A stretch of 64,000 nt of DNA, from assembly GCA_041394145.1 (NCBI GenBank), contig JAWKIW010000001.1:434001-498000 (forward strand), in the 5' to 3' direction. This stretch comes from JAWKIW01 sp041394145. GTDB lineage: Bacteria > Actinomycetota > Acidimicrobiia > Acidimicrobiales > Acidimicrobilacustridaceae. Below are positions 1 through 8,218 of the stretch, piece by piece (the stretch's first letter is position 1; each line of letters opens with the position of its first letter). The notes beneath the pieces are model-generated. The model was not told the origin of the DNA. It did not search any database and saw nothing but the letters and a program-made list of their open reading frames with translations. The position numbers and the translations under genes are program-made.

Positions 1-130
1 GGCCGGCGAGCCGCCGGACCTGCCCGATGACCGCCTGGTGACCGAGGTGCACGCCGTCGTACGCGCCGATCGTGACGGCCGTGCCCTCGGGCGGCCTGGG
101 GCACGTCTCCTCGTCGCGCAGCACCTGCAC
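1..130 (-). CDS. ribF: Bifunctional riboflavin kinase/FAD synthetase, N-terminal fragment
   Basis: Only the first 43 codons are present; the gene runs off the left edge. The translation from a GTG at 130 contains an IGAYDGVHLGHQ stretch, the nucleotidyl-transferase HxGH-type motif at the N-terminus of bacterial RibF, which phosphorylates riboflavin to FMN and adenylylates it to FAD. It lies 91 bp downstream of truB on the same strand, and the rbfA-truB-ribF order is common in bacteria. The fragment is short, but motif and context agree. Confidence 0.8.
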   Translation of the reverse strand, partial: MQVLRDEETCPRPPEGTAVTIGAYDGVHLGHQAVIGQVRRLAG

Positions 131-221
131 GGGGCCGAGGCTACTGCCGGCCCTGCCCGGCGACGCAGATCGCCCACCGGCCGCGGTCGCGCCGGCGACC
201 GACGAGGCCGAGACGCGGCCG

Positions 222-1118
222 TCAGGTCGCCGCCGGGACGAGCACGACGGCGGGCTTGACCGACCCGTGCCGATGGGGCTCGTACACGGCGAGCAGGTCG
301 CCGACCGCCGACAGCACCGCCCACGGTCCCGCGCCCGCCACGCCGAGCGCCTCGGCGGGCAGCACCTTGCCGTAGGACACCGCGGCGGCGACGTCACCGT
401 CGACCACCACGGCGTCGTAGTCCCGCATCGCCACCGCCGGCGCCAGGACCTCGAGCTCGTCCAGGGGTCGGGCCTCCGCCTCGCCGAACGAGCCGATCGC
501 CGTGCGTCGCAGGTCGCGCAGGTGGGCGCCGCCGCCGAGCGCGCCACCCAGGTCGGCGGCGAGCGACCGGACGTAGGTCCCCGAGGAGCACTCGACCTCG
601 GCCCGGTACACGCCGGGCGAGCCGGGCACCGGTTCGACGTCGAAGCGGGCGACGTGCACCGGTCGAGCCGCCCGCTCGACCTCCTGTCCGGCGCGGGCCA
701 GCTCGTGCAGGCGCCGACCGTCGACCTTCACCGCCGAGACCATCGGCGGCACCTGCCAGATGTCGCCGGTGAGGTCGGCGGCGGCGCGCTGCACGTCGGC
801 GACGGTCACCGCGCCCATGTCGTGGGTGGCCACGACCTCCCCCGACGCGTCGAGGGTGGCGGTCTCGACGCCGAGCACGATCTCGCACGTGTAGGTCTTG
901 CCCAGCACGGTCAGGAACCGCAGCAGTCGGGTGACCCGACCCACGCCCAGCACCAGCACGCCCGTGGCGTCGGGGTCGAGCGTGCCCGAATGGCCGATCT
1001 TCTTGTTCCGCAGCAGGCCCCGTGCCTTGGCCACGACGTCGTGGGACGTCCACCCCGCGGGCTTGTCGACGACCGCGACCCCGTCGCGCCGCTGCTGCTC
1101 GGCGGGGATCACCACCAC
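222..1118 (-). CDS. truB: tRNA pseudouridine(55) synthase TruB
   Basis: TruB isomerises U55 of the T-loop of tRNAs to pseudouridine. The protein has the family signature GHSGTLDPDATGVLVLG, whose Asp is the catalytic nucleophile, preceded by a VVDKPAGWTSHDVV segment near the N-terminus, and a C-terminal region of the usual size. The start is uncertain. GTG codons at 1118 or 1115 fall directly after the rbfA stop and give about 298 residues, whereas an in-frame GTG at 1172 would add 18 residues and overlap rbfA. I favour the downstream start because homologues begin close to the VVDKPAG motif. It is cotranscribed with rbfA upstream and ribF downstream. Confidence 0.93.
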   Translation of the reverse strand: MVVIPAEQQRRDGVAVVDKPAGWTSHDVVAKARGLLRNKKIGHSGTLDPDATGVLVLGVGRVTRLLRFLTVLGKTYTCEIVLGVETATLDASGEVVATHDMGAVTVADVQRAAADLTGDIWQVPPMVSAVKVDGRRLHELARAGQEVERAARPVHVARFDVEPVPGSPGVYRAEVECSSGTYVRSLAADLGGALGGGAHLRDLRRTAIGSFGEAEARPLDELEVLAPAVAMRDYDAVVVDGDVAAAVSYGKVLPAEALGVAGAGPWAVLSAVGDLLAVYEPHRHGSVKPAVVLVPAAT

Positions 1119-1119
1119 G

Positions 1120-1590
1120 TCAGCCGTCGCCCGACGGACGGGCCGACCCGTCGGCGTTCGTCGTGCCGTCACCGTCGCCGTCCCCGGCGTCGGAACGATC
1201 GACCGGATCGACCCGGTCGTCCTCGGGCGGCTCGACCTCCCGCAGGATCGCCTCGATGCGCTCGCCGCTGCGGACCGCCGGGTCGGGCCGGAAGGCCAGC
1301 TCGGGGGTCCGCCGCAGGCGAGCCTGCCGTCCGATGGCGCCCTGGAGCCGTACCCGGTGGTCGCCGAGGGCCGCGAGCACCTCCTCGTCGACCTCCTCGC
1401 CCTCCAGGGTGTCGAAGAAGACGGTCGCGTGCCGCAGGTCGGTGTCGACCTCCACGGCGGTGATCGCGACCAGCGTGAGACGGTCGTCGTCGATCCGCTC
1501 GAGCTCGTCGGCGACGATCTCGCGCACCAGCTCGTTCACCCGGGCCGTGCGCGGGTACTCCCGCGGGCCGCCTGATCGTCGCCGTGCCAT
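1120..1590 (-). CDS. rbfA: 30S ribosome-binding factor A (RbfA)
   Basis: RbfA is a small KH-like protein that assists 16S rRNA maturation in the 30S subunit. The 156-residue product starts MARRRSGGPREYPRTARVNE and has the family core: REIVADELERIDDDRL, an ITAVEVDTDLRHATVFF strand-helix segment, and LQGAIGRQARLRRTPEL before an acidic tail rich in Asp and Gly. The ATG at 1590 shares one base with the stop codon of the DUF503 gene (TGATG), and the stop lies next to the truB start, so this looks like a tight DUF503-rbfA-truB-ribF operon. The acidic C-terminal tail of about 25 residues is longer than in many RbfA proteins and is probably disordered. Confidence 0.93.
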   Translation of the reverse strand: MARRRSGGPREYPRTARVNELVREIVADELERIDDDRLTLVAITAVEVDTDLRHATVFFDTLEGEEVDEEVLAALGDHRVRLQGAIGRQARLRRTPELAFRPDPAVRSGERIEAILREVEPPEDDRVDPVDRSDAGDGDGDGTTNADGSARPSGDG

Positions 1591-1901
1591 CAGCGCTCGT
1601 CCTCCAGCCACGTCCGGTCGACCGACAGGACCTCGGCCTCGGGGAACGACCACACGAAGCGCTCGACCTCGTCGAGCCGCTCGACGACGTGGCCCGGCGA
1701 CGACGCCACCGCGGCGAAGCCCAGCTGGGCCCGCTGCCAGGTGTCGTGGTGGTCGGTCTCGGCGGCGGCGACCTGGAAGCGGCGACGAGCGCCCTCGAGG
1801 ATGGTCTTCACGACGGCGCGCTTGTCCTTGAGCGAGTGCGACGCCGGCAGGTGGATCTCGACGCGGAGCGCCAGCACGTGCACGGCCATGGGGGCGTTCA
1901 T
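1590..1901 (-). CDS. DUF503 (YlxP-like) protein
   Basis: The product is a protein of about 103 residues of the DUF503 family, which commonly sits between infB and rbfA and is thought to be associated with the ribosome or translation; no activity is established. The family hallmark HLPASHSLKDKRAVVKTI is present, followed by an alternating segment (RFQVAAAETDHHDTWQRAQLG) and a C-terminal helix with HVVERLDEVERFV. The ATG at 1901 is chosen; a second in-frame ATG at 1889 (MAVHVL) is also possible. The stop codon overlaps the rbfA start by one base. Confidence 0.85.
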   Translation of the reverse strand: MNAPMAVHVLALRVEIHLPASHSLKDKRAVVKTILEGARRRFQVAAAETDHHDTWQRAQLGFAAVASSPGHVVERLDEVERFVWSFPEAEVLSVDRTWLEDER

Positions 1902-2014
1902 CGTACCGGTCCCCCGGTCGCACCTGCCCCGTCCGGTGATCGACGCCGCCTCGCCGGGGCACCCGGCGACCCCGATGGTCGAATCCCGGAATACCCGATC
2001 GGACAAATCAGGTT

Positions 2015-2020
2015 TATGCT
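2015..2020 (+). promoter_or_regulatory. -10 box (TATGCT), leaderless start of DUF4395 gene
   Basis: TATGCT ends 6 nt before the ATG at 2027 and there is no Shine-Dalgarno sequence. The spacing fits a transcript that starts at or next to the ATG. The -35 region is weak. Confidence 0.5.
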
Positions 2021-2026
2021 GGCGCC

Positions 2027-2479
2027 ATGGCCACCAGCGCGACACCTCGGACCCCGGCCCCGATCGACCCACGGGGTCCCCGCACCAACCAGGGCGTGCT
2101 CGCCGTCGCCCTCGGGCTCGGCTTCGTCTTCTCGTGGTGGTACGTGGTGCCGGTCTTCGCCGTCGTCCTGTTCCTGGGGGCGGCGTTCGGACCGCGGTTC
2201 GGCCCGGTCATCCGCTTCTACGGTGAGGTCATCAGGCCTCGCCTGGCACCGCCGGTGGAGCTCGAGGACCCGCGGCCGCCCCGGTTCGCCGCCGCCGTCG
2301 GCGTCGTCTTCCTGACCGCCGCCACCGTCGCCTTCCTCGCCGGGGCCACGGTGCTCGGCTGGACGCTGGCGCTCATCGTGGCGGTGCTCGCCGCCCTCGC
2401 CGCCGGCACCGGCATCTGCGTCGGCTGCGAGATCTACCTGGTCGTCGCCCGCCGCCGGGGCGTCGAGCTCGCGGTCTAG
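2027..2479 (+). CDS. DUF4395 family membrane protein
   Basis: This 150-residue protein belongs to DUF4395, integral membrane proteins of unknown function common in Actinomycetota. Hydrophobic segments lie at about residues 25-55 (ending near FLGAAFGP) and 90-135. The conserved signature GICVGCEIYLVVAR closes the last helix, with a CxxC-like pair of cysteines at the membrane face. It is followed after 10 bp by a thioredoxin-fold gene on the same strand, a frequent pairing that suggests a membrane thiol-redox function, but this is inference. The two genes sit between infB and DUF503 on the opposite strand, interrupting the usual infB-rbfA order. Confidence 0.85.
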   Translation: MATSATPRTPAPIDPRGPRTNQGVLAVALGLGFVFSWWYVVPVFAVVLFLGAAFGPRFGPVIRFYGEVIRPRLAPPVELEDPRPPRFAAAVGVVFLTAATVAFLAGATVLGWTLALIVAVLAALAAGTGICVGCEIYLVVARRRGVELAV

Positions 2480-2489
2480 GAGCCCTGCG

Positions 2490-2918
2490 GTGATCGTCCG
2501 TCTCGCCGTGCTCGTCCTGCTGTCCGTCGCCGTCGGCGGCGCGTCGGTCGCCTACCGTCGCCGTCGCACGGCCGACGAAGCCCGCGGCGCCTTCGACGCC
2601 ACCACCGGCGACGCCCTGTGGCCGGCGCTGCCCGCCGATCTGCAGGGCGAGCTCCGGCCGACCTGGCTGGTCCTGTCGACGCCGGTGTGCGCGTCGTGCC
2701 GCGCGGTGCAGGCCGCCGTCGCCGACGCCTTCCCCCACCACCGCGTCCTGAAGGTCGACGTGACCGAGCGGCCGGAGCTGGGTGATCGCTACGACGTCAA
2801 GCGGGCGCCCACCACGATCGTGGCCGACGCCACCGGCACGGTGGTCGAGCGCCTCGTCGGCGCCGAGGCCGTGGTGTCCTTCATCGGGCTCGTCGACGAC
2901 CCCGTCGCCGCCCGCTGA
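2490..2918 (+). CDS. Membrane-anchored thioredoxin-family protein
   Basis: The 142-residue protein begins with an uncleaved-looking hydrophobic helix (about residues 3-20, then YRRRRT), followed by a thioredoxin-like domain facing outward if the positive-inside rule holds. The redox motif is CASC (in TPVCASCRAVQ), and the cis-proline region reads KRAPTTIV. The GTG start is supported by a Shine-Dalgarno-like AGGAG about 9 nt upstream that overlaps the end of the DUF4395 gene, so the two genes are translationally close. It is probably a thiol-disulfide oxidoreductase working with the neighbouring DUF4395 protein; the substrate is unknown. Confidence 0.82.
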   Translation: MIVRLAVLVLLSVAVGGASVAYRRRRTADEARGAFDATTGDALWPALPADLQGELRPTWLVLSTPVCASCRAVQAAVADAFPHHRVLKVDVTERPELGDRYDVKRAPTTIVADATGTVVERLVGAEAVVSFIGLVDDPVAAR

Positions 2919-3015
2919 GGTCGAGCTCCCGCCGGCGCCAACAGCAGGACGGGCGTCGCCCGACGGGCGCGCGGCCGGGGTCGGTGTCGGCCCCCCAGCG
3001 CCCATCGCATCGGGT

Positions 3016-3032
3016 CGCGGCGCGACGCCGCG
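3016..3032. terminator. Possible bidirectional terminator hairpin between trx and infB
   Basis: A perfect 7-bp GC stem (CGCGGCG / CGCCGCG) with a 3-nt loop lies between the convergent ends of the thioredoxin gene (2918) and infB (3070). There is no U-tract, so the call rests on position and symmetry only. Confidence 0.3.
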
Positions 3033-3069
3033 CGTGGGGTGCGCGGTCTGATCGGCGTGCCCGCCGACC

Positions 3070-5911
3070 TCAGGTGCGGGGGATCTCCCGCTCCTCGTAG
3101 GTCTCGATGACGTCGCCCTGCTTGAGGTCCTGGAAGTCGGACAGGCCGATGCCGCACTCGAAGCCGGCGGCCACCTCGCGCACGTCGTCCTTGAAGCGCC
3201 GCAGCGAGGCGATGGCGCCCTTCCAGATGATGGTGCCCTCCCGCAGGAAGCGGACCTTCGATCCACGGGTGATGACGCCGTTGGTGACGTAGCAGCCGGC
3301 GACCGCACCCACGCGGGGCACGCGGAAGACCTCGCGCACCTCGGCGTCGCCCGTGACCACCTCCTCGAACTCCGGGGCCAGCATGCCGAGCATGGCGGCC
3401 TCGATGTCCTCGAGGAGCTTGTAGATGATCTCGTAGGTGCGGATCTCGACGTGCTCGGCCTCGGCCAGCTCGCGGGCCTTGCGGTCGGGGCGCACGTTGA
3501 AGCCGATGATGGTGGCGTTCGAGGCGGCGGCCAGCTGGATGTCCTGCTGGGTGACACCACCCACGGCCCGGTGCACGAACGACAGCTTCACCTCGTCGCG
3601 CTCGAGCTTGCGCAGCGACTCGGTGACCGCCTCCAGCGAGCCGGTGACGTCGGCCTTGACGATGAGGTTGAGCGTCGCCGCCTCGCCGGCCTGGATCTGC
3701 TGGAAGATGTCCTCGAGCTTGGCCCCACCGGACATGGCGTGGGCCTCGCGACCGAGGGTGGCCAGCCGCTTCCAGTGCTCGCGGGTGGACGCCACCTTGG
3801 AGGCGACCTTCTCGTCGGGGGCGACCACGAAGCGGTCCCCCGCCTGCGCCGGCTCGGACAGGCCGAGCACCTGCACCGGACGGGACGGCCCGGCCTCCTT
3901 GACCTGGTCGCCCTTGTCGGTGATGAGGGCCCGGACCCGGCCCCACGCCGCACCGGCCACCAGCGGCTCGCCGACCCGCAACGTGCCCTTCTGCACGAGG
4001 ATCGTGGCCACCGGACCGCGGCCGATGTCGAGGTGCGACTCCAGCACCACGCCCTGGGCGCGACCGTCCTCGGTGGCCCGCAGGTCCTCGAGCTCGGCCA
4101 CGACGAGGAGGTTCTCGAGCAGGTCGTCGACACCCTCGCCGGTCTTGGCCGACAGCGGCACCATGACGGTGTCGCCGCCCCAGGCCTCGGGCACCAGCCC
4201 CTGCTCGGACAGCTGCTGCATCACCCGGTTCGGGTCGGCGTTCTCGCGGTCGATCTTGTTGATCGCCACCACGATGGGCACCTCGGCGCCGCGCGCGTGG
4301 TTGAGCGCCTCCACCGTCTGGGGCATCACGCCGTCGTCGGCGGCGACGACGAGCACCACGATGTCGGTGGCCTGCGCACCCCGGGCCCGCATGGCGGTGA
4401 ACGCCTCGTGACCCGGCGTGTCGATGAAGGTGATCGGGCGATCGTCCTTCACCGTCTGGTAGGCGCCGATGTGCTGGGTGATGCCACCCGCCTCGCCGGC
4501 GACGACGTTGGCGCTGCGGATGTAGTCGAGCAGCTTGGTCTTGCCGTGGTCGACGTGACCCATGATCGTGATCACCGGCGGGCGGTGGGGCCACGACTCG
4601 TAGGTCTCGTCGTCGACGTCCTCTTCGATGTCGAGCAGCTTCTGCAGCTCGACCTCCTGCTCCTCGCCGGGGTCGACGAGGCGGATCTCCGCACCGATCT
4701 CGGCGACGAACAGCTCGATCATGTCGTCGCTGAGCGACTGCGTGGCCGTCACCATCTCGCCCTGCTGCATGAGGAAGCGCACGACGTCGGCGGCGGTGCG
4801 GTTGACCTTCGGGCCCAGCTCCTGGGGAGTGCAGGCCCGCTCCACCACGACGGTGCCCTCGGGGACGGGGGCGTCGACCGCGGTGTAGGTCGGCATGTCC
4901 ATCGGCTGGAGCTCGTCACGGTTGCGGCGGCGCCGCCCTTGCGACGGGGCTGACGACGCTGGCCGCCGGGGCCGCCGGGACGCCCACCGGGACCACCGCC
5001 GGGACCGCCGCGACCAGGCGGGCCACCACCGGGACGCCCGCCGGGACCGCCCGCAGGACCACCACCACCACCACCGGGACCGCCGCCACCGGGACGACCG
5101 GCACCGACGCCCACCGGCGCGCGACGAGGACCGCCCGGGCCACCGGGGGTGCGGGGGCCGCCGGGGCCACCCGGACCGGGCCGGCGCATGCCGGGCGGCG
5201 GCGGGATCGGCTTGCCCGTCGACGAGATCGGGGGCCGGCGCATGCCGGGCGGCGGCGGGATCTGCTTGCCGGTCGGCGAGGTCGGCGACGGTGCGGCCGG
5301 TCCACCGGCCGTCGCCGCCGGCGGGGCGCCGGCACCGGGCCCGGCGGGTGGCACGGTGGCGCCGGCATCACGGGCCGCGGGCGGCGCCGCGGCGCCGGCG
5401 TCGCGAGCGGCCGCCGGGGCGCAGCCGGCCGTGGACGCGGCGCCGCGGGAGCGGGGGCCGACGCGGCGGGACGGGCGACGGGTGCCTCCTCGGGCGGCGG
5501 AGCAGGCCGGGGTGGGCCGGCGCTGCCGCTCGAGGAGATGACCCGCTTGGGCTTGGCCGGTGCCTCGGCGGCGGCTTCGGCGGCCACGCCCACCTCGGGC
5601 CCGGGCGCGGGTTCGGTGGCGGGCGACGGCTCGGGGGCCGCCTCGGGGGCCGGCGCCTCCACGGGCGCGGCCTGCTTGGCCGCCGCCTTCTTCTTCGACG
5701 GGGCCTTCGCCTTCTTGGGCTCCTCGGGCTGTTCCTCGCGGATCAGCCCCTCGCGCTCGGCCTTGCGCCGCACGCGGTCGGCCTGGGCCTCCTGCACGCT
5801 CGACGAGTGGCTCTTGACGCCGATGCCGAGCGACTCGCACAGGTCGAGGCACTCCTTGTTGGTGAGCCCGAGCTCGCGGGCGAGCTCATAGACGCGGATG
5901 TTGCTTGGCAA
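3070..5911 (-). CDS. infB: Translation initiation factor IF-2, reading frame interrupted twice
   Basis: IF-2 is the GTPase that delivers initiator tRNA to the 30S subunit. The N-terminus (from TTG at 5911, PSNIRVYELARELGL) is in one frame. The middle Gly/Pro-rich linker, with two PIPPPPGMRRP repeats and long GGP runs, is in a second frame from about 5.4 kb. The C-terminal 600 residues are in a third frame from about 4.93 kb, starting near MDMPTYTA, with GHVDHGKTKLLD (G1), DTPGHEAF (G3) and NKIDREN (G4). Both breaks are in GC-rich repetitive DNA and each fits one missing base. AAAGGG about 11 nt before the TTG is a plausible ribosome site. Because IF-2 is essential, I read this as one intact gene with sequence errors. 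Confidence 0.88.
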
Positions 5912-6125
5912 TGGCGGTGAACGCCCTTTCGGATCCTCGTGCTGGGTGCACCGCCCTGGTGCACCGTTCCGGCGGGGGCACCCGGTGGGGGCCCCGGTTC
6001 GGTTGTGGGGACGACGCCCCGGGTGGCGCCGCATGCGGCGGGTTGCCCCGCCGACACGGGCCCTCCATCCTCGCGCGCCGGGACGGCGGCGGCGAAGTGA
6101 CGGGCCCGGTCACGTCAGGCTGGGG
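5912..6125. other. nusA-infB spacer without a recognisable YlxR gene
   Basis: Many bacteria have a small DUF448 (YlxR) gene between nusA and infB. None of the three minus-strand frames of this 214-bp spacer shows the family's CxxC motif or core, and I see no other convincing gene here. Confidence 0.5.
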
Positions 6126-7451
6126 TCAGGCCGGCGAACCGGCCGCACCTCCTTCGCCTTCGGTGGCCTCGCCGGCGACGGCTCCGTCGACGACGGCCTC
6201 CGCCTCGGCGACGACCTCGGCCTCGGCTGCCGCGTCGGCTTCGGCGGCGACATCGGCGACGGCTTCGGCCTCGGCCACCACGTCGGCCTCGGCCTTCTCG
6301 ACGTTATCGGCGGCGCCGGCGGCTTGCTCCTCGGCGGCCTGCTCCTCGGCGGCCTGGTTCCACGCCTCCGCCGACAGCGCCTCGCCCCCCTCGGCGGGCT
6401 GCCACACCTGCTCGCCGGTCGCGGGATCGACGACCCACTCGCCCTCGGCCCAGTCCTGGTCGGCGTAGGCCTCCTCCTCGGCGATCTGGGTCTCGCTCTT
6501 GATGTCGACGTGCCAGCCGGTCAGGCGGGCGGCGAGGCGGGCGTTCTGGCCCTCCTTGCCGATGGCGAGGGACAGCTGGTAATCGGGCACGATCACGGTG
6601 GCGTTGCCCGACTCCTCGTCGATGCGGACCTCCTTGACCTTGGCCGGCGACAGGGCCTTGGCGACGAAGTCGGACTGGTCGTCGGAGAAGGGGACGATGT
6701 CGATCTTCTCGCCCCGCAGCTCGTTGACCACCATCCGGACCCGGGCGCCACGGGCACCGACGCACGCGCCGACCGGGTCGACGTTGGGGTCGTTGGAGTA
6801 CACGGCGATCTTGGTGCGGGCCCCGGGCTCGCGGGCGCAGGCCTTGATCTCGACGACGCCGTCGGCGATCTCGGGGACCTCGAGCTCGAAGAGGCGCTTG
6901 ATGAGACCGGGGTGTGTGCGGCTCACCACGATCTGGGGGCCCTTGGCCGTCTTGCGGACCTCGACGATGTAGGCCTTGACCCGGGCGTTGGGCTCGGGCC
7001 GCTCGTAGGGGACCTGCTCGGCCTGGGGCAGCAGCGCCTCCACCCGACCGAGGTCGAGCAGGGTGTAGCGGCTGTCGGACTGCTGGATGATGCCCGTGAC
7101 GATGTCGCCTTCCCGGCCGGCGTACTCCTCGTACTTCATCTCCCGCTCGGCCTCACGGATGCGCTGGCTCATCACCTGCTTGGCCGTCTGGGCCGCGATG
7201 CGACCGAAGTCGCTCGGCGTGACGTCGAGCTCGGGACCGAAGGGCTCGCCCTCCTCGTCGAGCTCCTGGGCCAGCACCCGGATCTCGCCCGTGTCGGGGT
7301 CGATCGTGACCCAGGCGTACTCGTAGGCGTCGGGCATGCGCTTGTAGGCCGACTCGAGCGCGTCGGCGAGCGCTCCGAACAGCGTGTCGACCGAGATGCC
7401 TCGGTCGGTGGCCAGGGCCTGCAGGGCGTCCATCAGGTCCGGGTTGCTCAT
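6126..7451 (-). CDS. nusA: Transcription termination/antitermination protein NusA
   Basis: NusA binds RNA polymerase and nascent RNA and modulates pausing, termination and antitermination. The 441-residue protein has the N-terminal RNAP-binding domain (MSNPDLMDALQALATDRG onward), an S1 domain with GDIVTGIIQQ, and two KH domains with PVGACVGARGARV and LAIGKEGQNARLAARL. The last 110 residues or so are an acidic Ala/Glu/Val-rich tail with repeated AEAEAV-type units, probably disordered; such tails occur in actinobacterial NusA. The ATG overlaps the rimP stop by 4 nt (ATGA), indicating translational coupling in a rimP-nusA-infB operon. Confidence 0.95.
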   Translation of the reverse strand: MSNPDLMDALQALATDRGISVDTLFGALADALESAYKRMPDAYEYAWVTIDPDTGEIRVLAQELDEEGEPFGPELDVTPSDFGRIAAQTAKQVMSQRIREAEREMKYEEYAGREGDIVTGIIQQSDSRYTLLDLGRVEALLPQAEQVPYERPEPNARVKAYIVEVRKTAKGPQIVVSRTHPGLIKRLFELEVPEIADGVVEIKACAREPGARTKIAVYSNDPNVDPVGACVGARGARVRMVVNELRGEKIDIVPFSDDQSDFVAKALSPAKVKEVRIDEESGNATVIVPDYQLSLAIGKEGQNARLAARLTGWHVDIKSETQIAEEEAYADQDWAEGEWVVDPATGEQVWQPAEGGEALSAEAWNQAAEEQAAEEQAAGAADNVEKAEADVVAEAEAVADVAAEADAAAEAEVVAEAEAVVDGAVAGEATEGEGGAAGSPA

Positions 7452-8011
7452 GATGCGTTCGCCTTCTTCTCGTTCTTCTCGTGGTGGGCGGGGCCCGAGC
7501 CCGGGGCGGCGGTGCGGCGCTTGCCGGGCTTGGTCCCGCGTCCCGGCTTGGGGGCAGGGCTCCAGTCGACGACGGTGCGGGCCTTCTCCACGTCGTCGTA
7601 GGCGAGGGTGAGCCGCTCGCCGGGCGGGTCGTCGAGCACGAGGGTGATCCCGGCCTCGTCGACGGTGGCCAGCGTGCCGGCACACCGCCGGGGCCCGTCG
7701 AAGCCGGCCGCGGCCTTGACCGACACCTGACGACCCACGGCCCAGGCGAAGTGGGCCGGGGTGCGCAGCGTCCGCTCGAGGCCCGGGCTCGACACCTCGA
7801 GCGTGTAGCGGCCGCTGATGGGATCCTCGTCGTCGAGGGCGCGAGAGACGTCGCGGGTGACCCGGGTGAGGTCGTCGAGGTCGACACCGCCCGGCTTGTC
7901 GATGGTGACCCGCAGCACACCCCCGGCGAGCTCGAGGTCGAACAGCTCGGCACCGGCGGCGTCGACGAGGGGTTCCACGACGGCGCGGACGCGATCCGGG
8001 GCAGCGGTCAT
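7448..8011 (-). CDS. rimP: Ribosome maturation factor RimP
   Basis: RimP assists late 30S subunit assembly. The 187-residue product has the N-terminal domain with a GVLRVTIDKPGGVDLDDLTRV strand-loop-helix (given here as the visible core) and the signature YTLEVSSPGLERTL. A basic tail follows (KPGKRRTAAPGS and a Lys-rich end). The ATG at 8011 is preceded by a strong AGGAGG at good spacing, which rules out an in-frame start about 110 bp further upstream. It is the first gene of the rimP-nusA-infB operon. Confidence 0.92.
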   Translation of the reverse strand: MTAAPDRVRAVVEPLVDAAGAELFDLELAGGVLRVTIDKPGGVDLDDLTRVTRDVSRALDDEDPISGRYTLEVSSPGLERTLRTPAHFAWAVGRQVSVKAAAGFDGPRRCAGTLATVDEAGITLVLDDPPGERLTLAYDDVEKARTVVDWSPAPKPGRGTKPGKRRTAAPGSGPAHHEKNEKKANAS

Positions 8012-8085
8012 GGCAACCTCCTCTCGATGGCTCCGGTGTGGTCTCGTATCGTCTCGCCCGCCGATCCAGGGCCCGTGACGAACGA

Positions 8086-8111
8086 AAGGCGTGGGGCCGA
8101 GCCCACGCCTT
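8086..8111 (-). promoter_or_regulatory. Leader hairpin upstream of rimP
   Basis: A perfect 10-bp inverted repeat (AAGGCGTGGG / CCCACGCCTT) with a 6-nt loop lies between the putative promoter and the rimP ribosome-binding site. On the minus-strand transcript it would form a stable stem, so it could attenuate the operon. NusA autoregulation of such operons is known elsewhere; here it is inference. Confidence 0.4.
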
Positions 8112-8143
8112 CCATCGAGCACTCGATCGGATTGCGAGCCACC

Positions 8144-8149
8144 AGTATA
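8144..8149 (-). promoter_or_regulatory. -10 box (TATACT) of the rimP-nusA-infB operon
   Basis: On the minus strand TATACT is the best -10 match in this AT-poor spacer and lies about 130 nt before the rimP start. The -35 region (around GGGACC) is weak. The leader would contain the hairpin at 8086-8111. Confidence 0.5.
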
Positions 8150-8218
8150 GCCACGCCACCCGCGATCGGTCCCGACAGCGGGCGCGAGCCCTCGCGCTGG
8201 GTGCCGCCACCGAACCGG

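Noticed and set aside
5912..6125. A ylxR (DUF448) gene between nusA and infB
   Set aside because: No minus-strand frame shows the family core or its cysteines.
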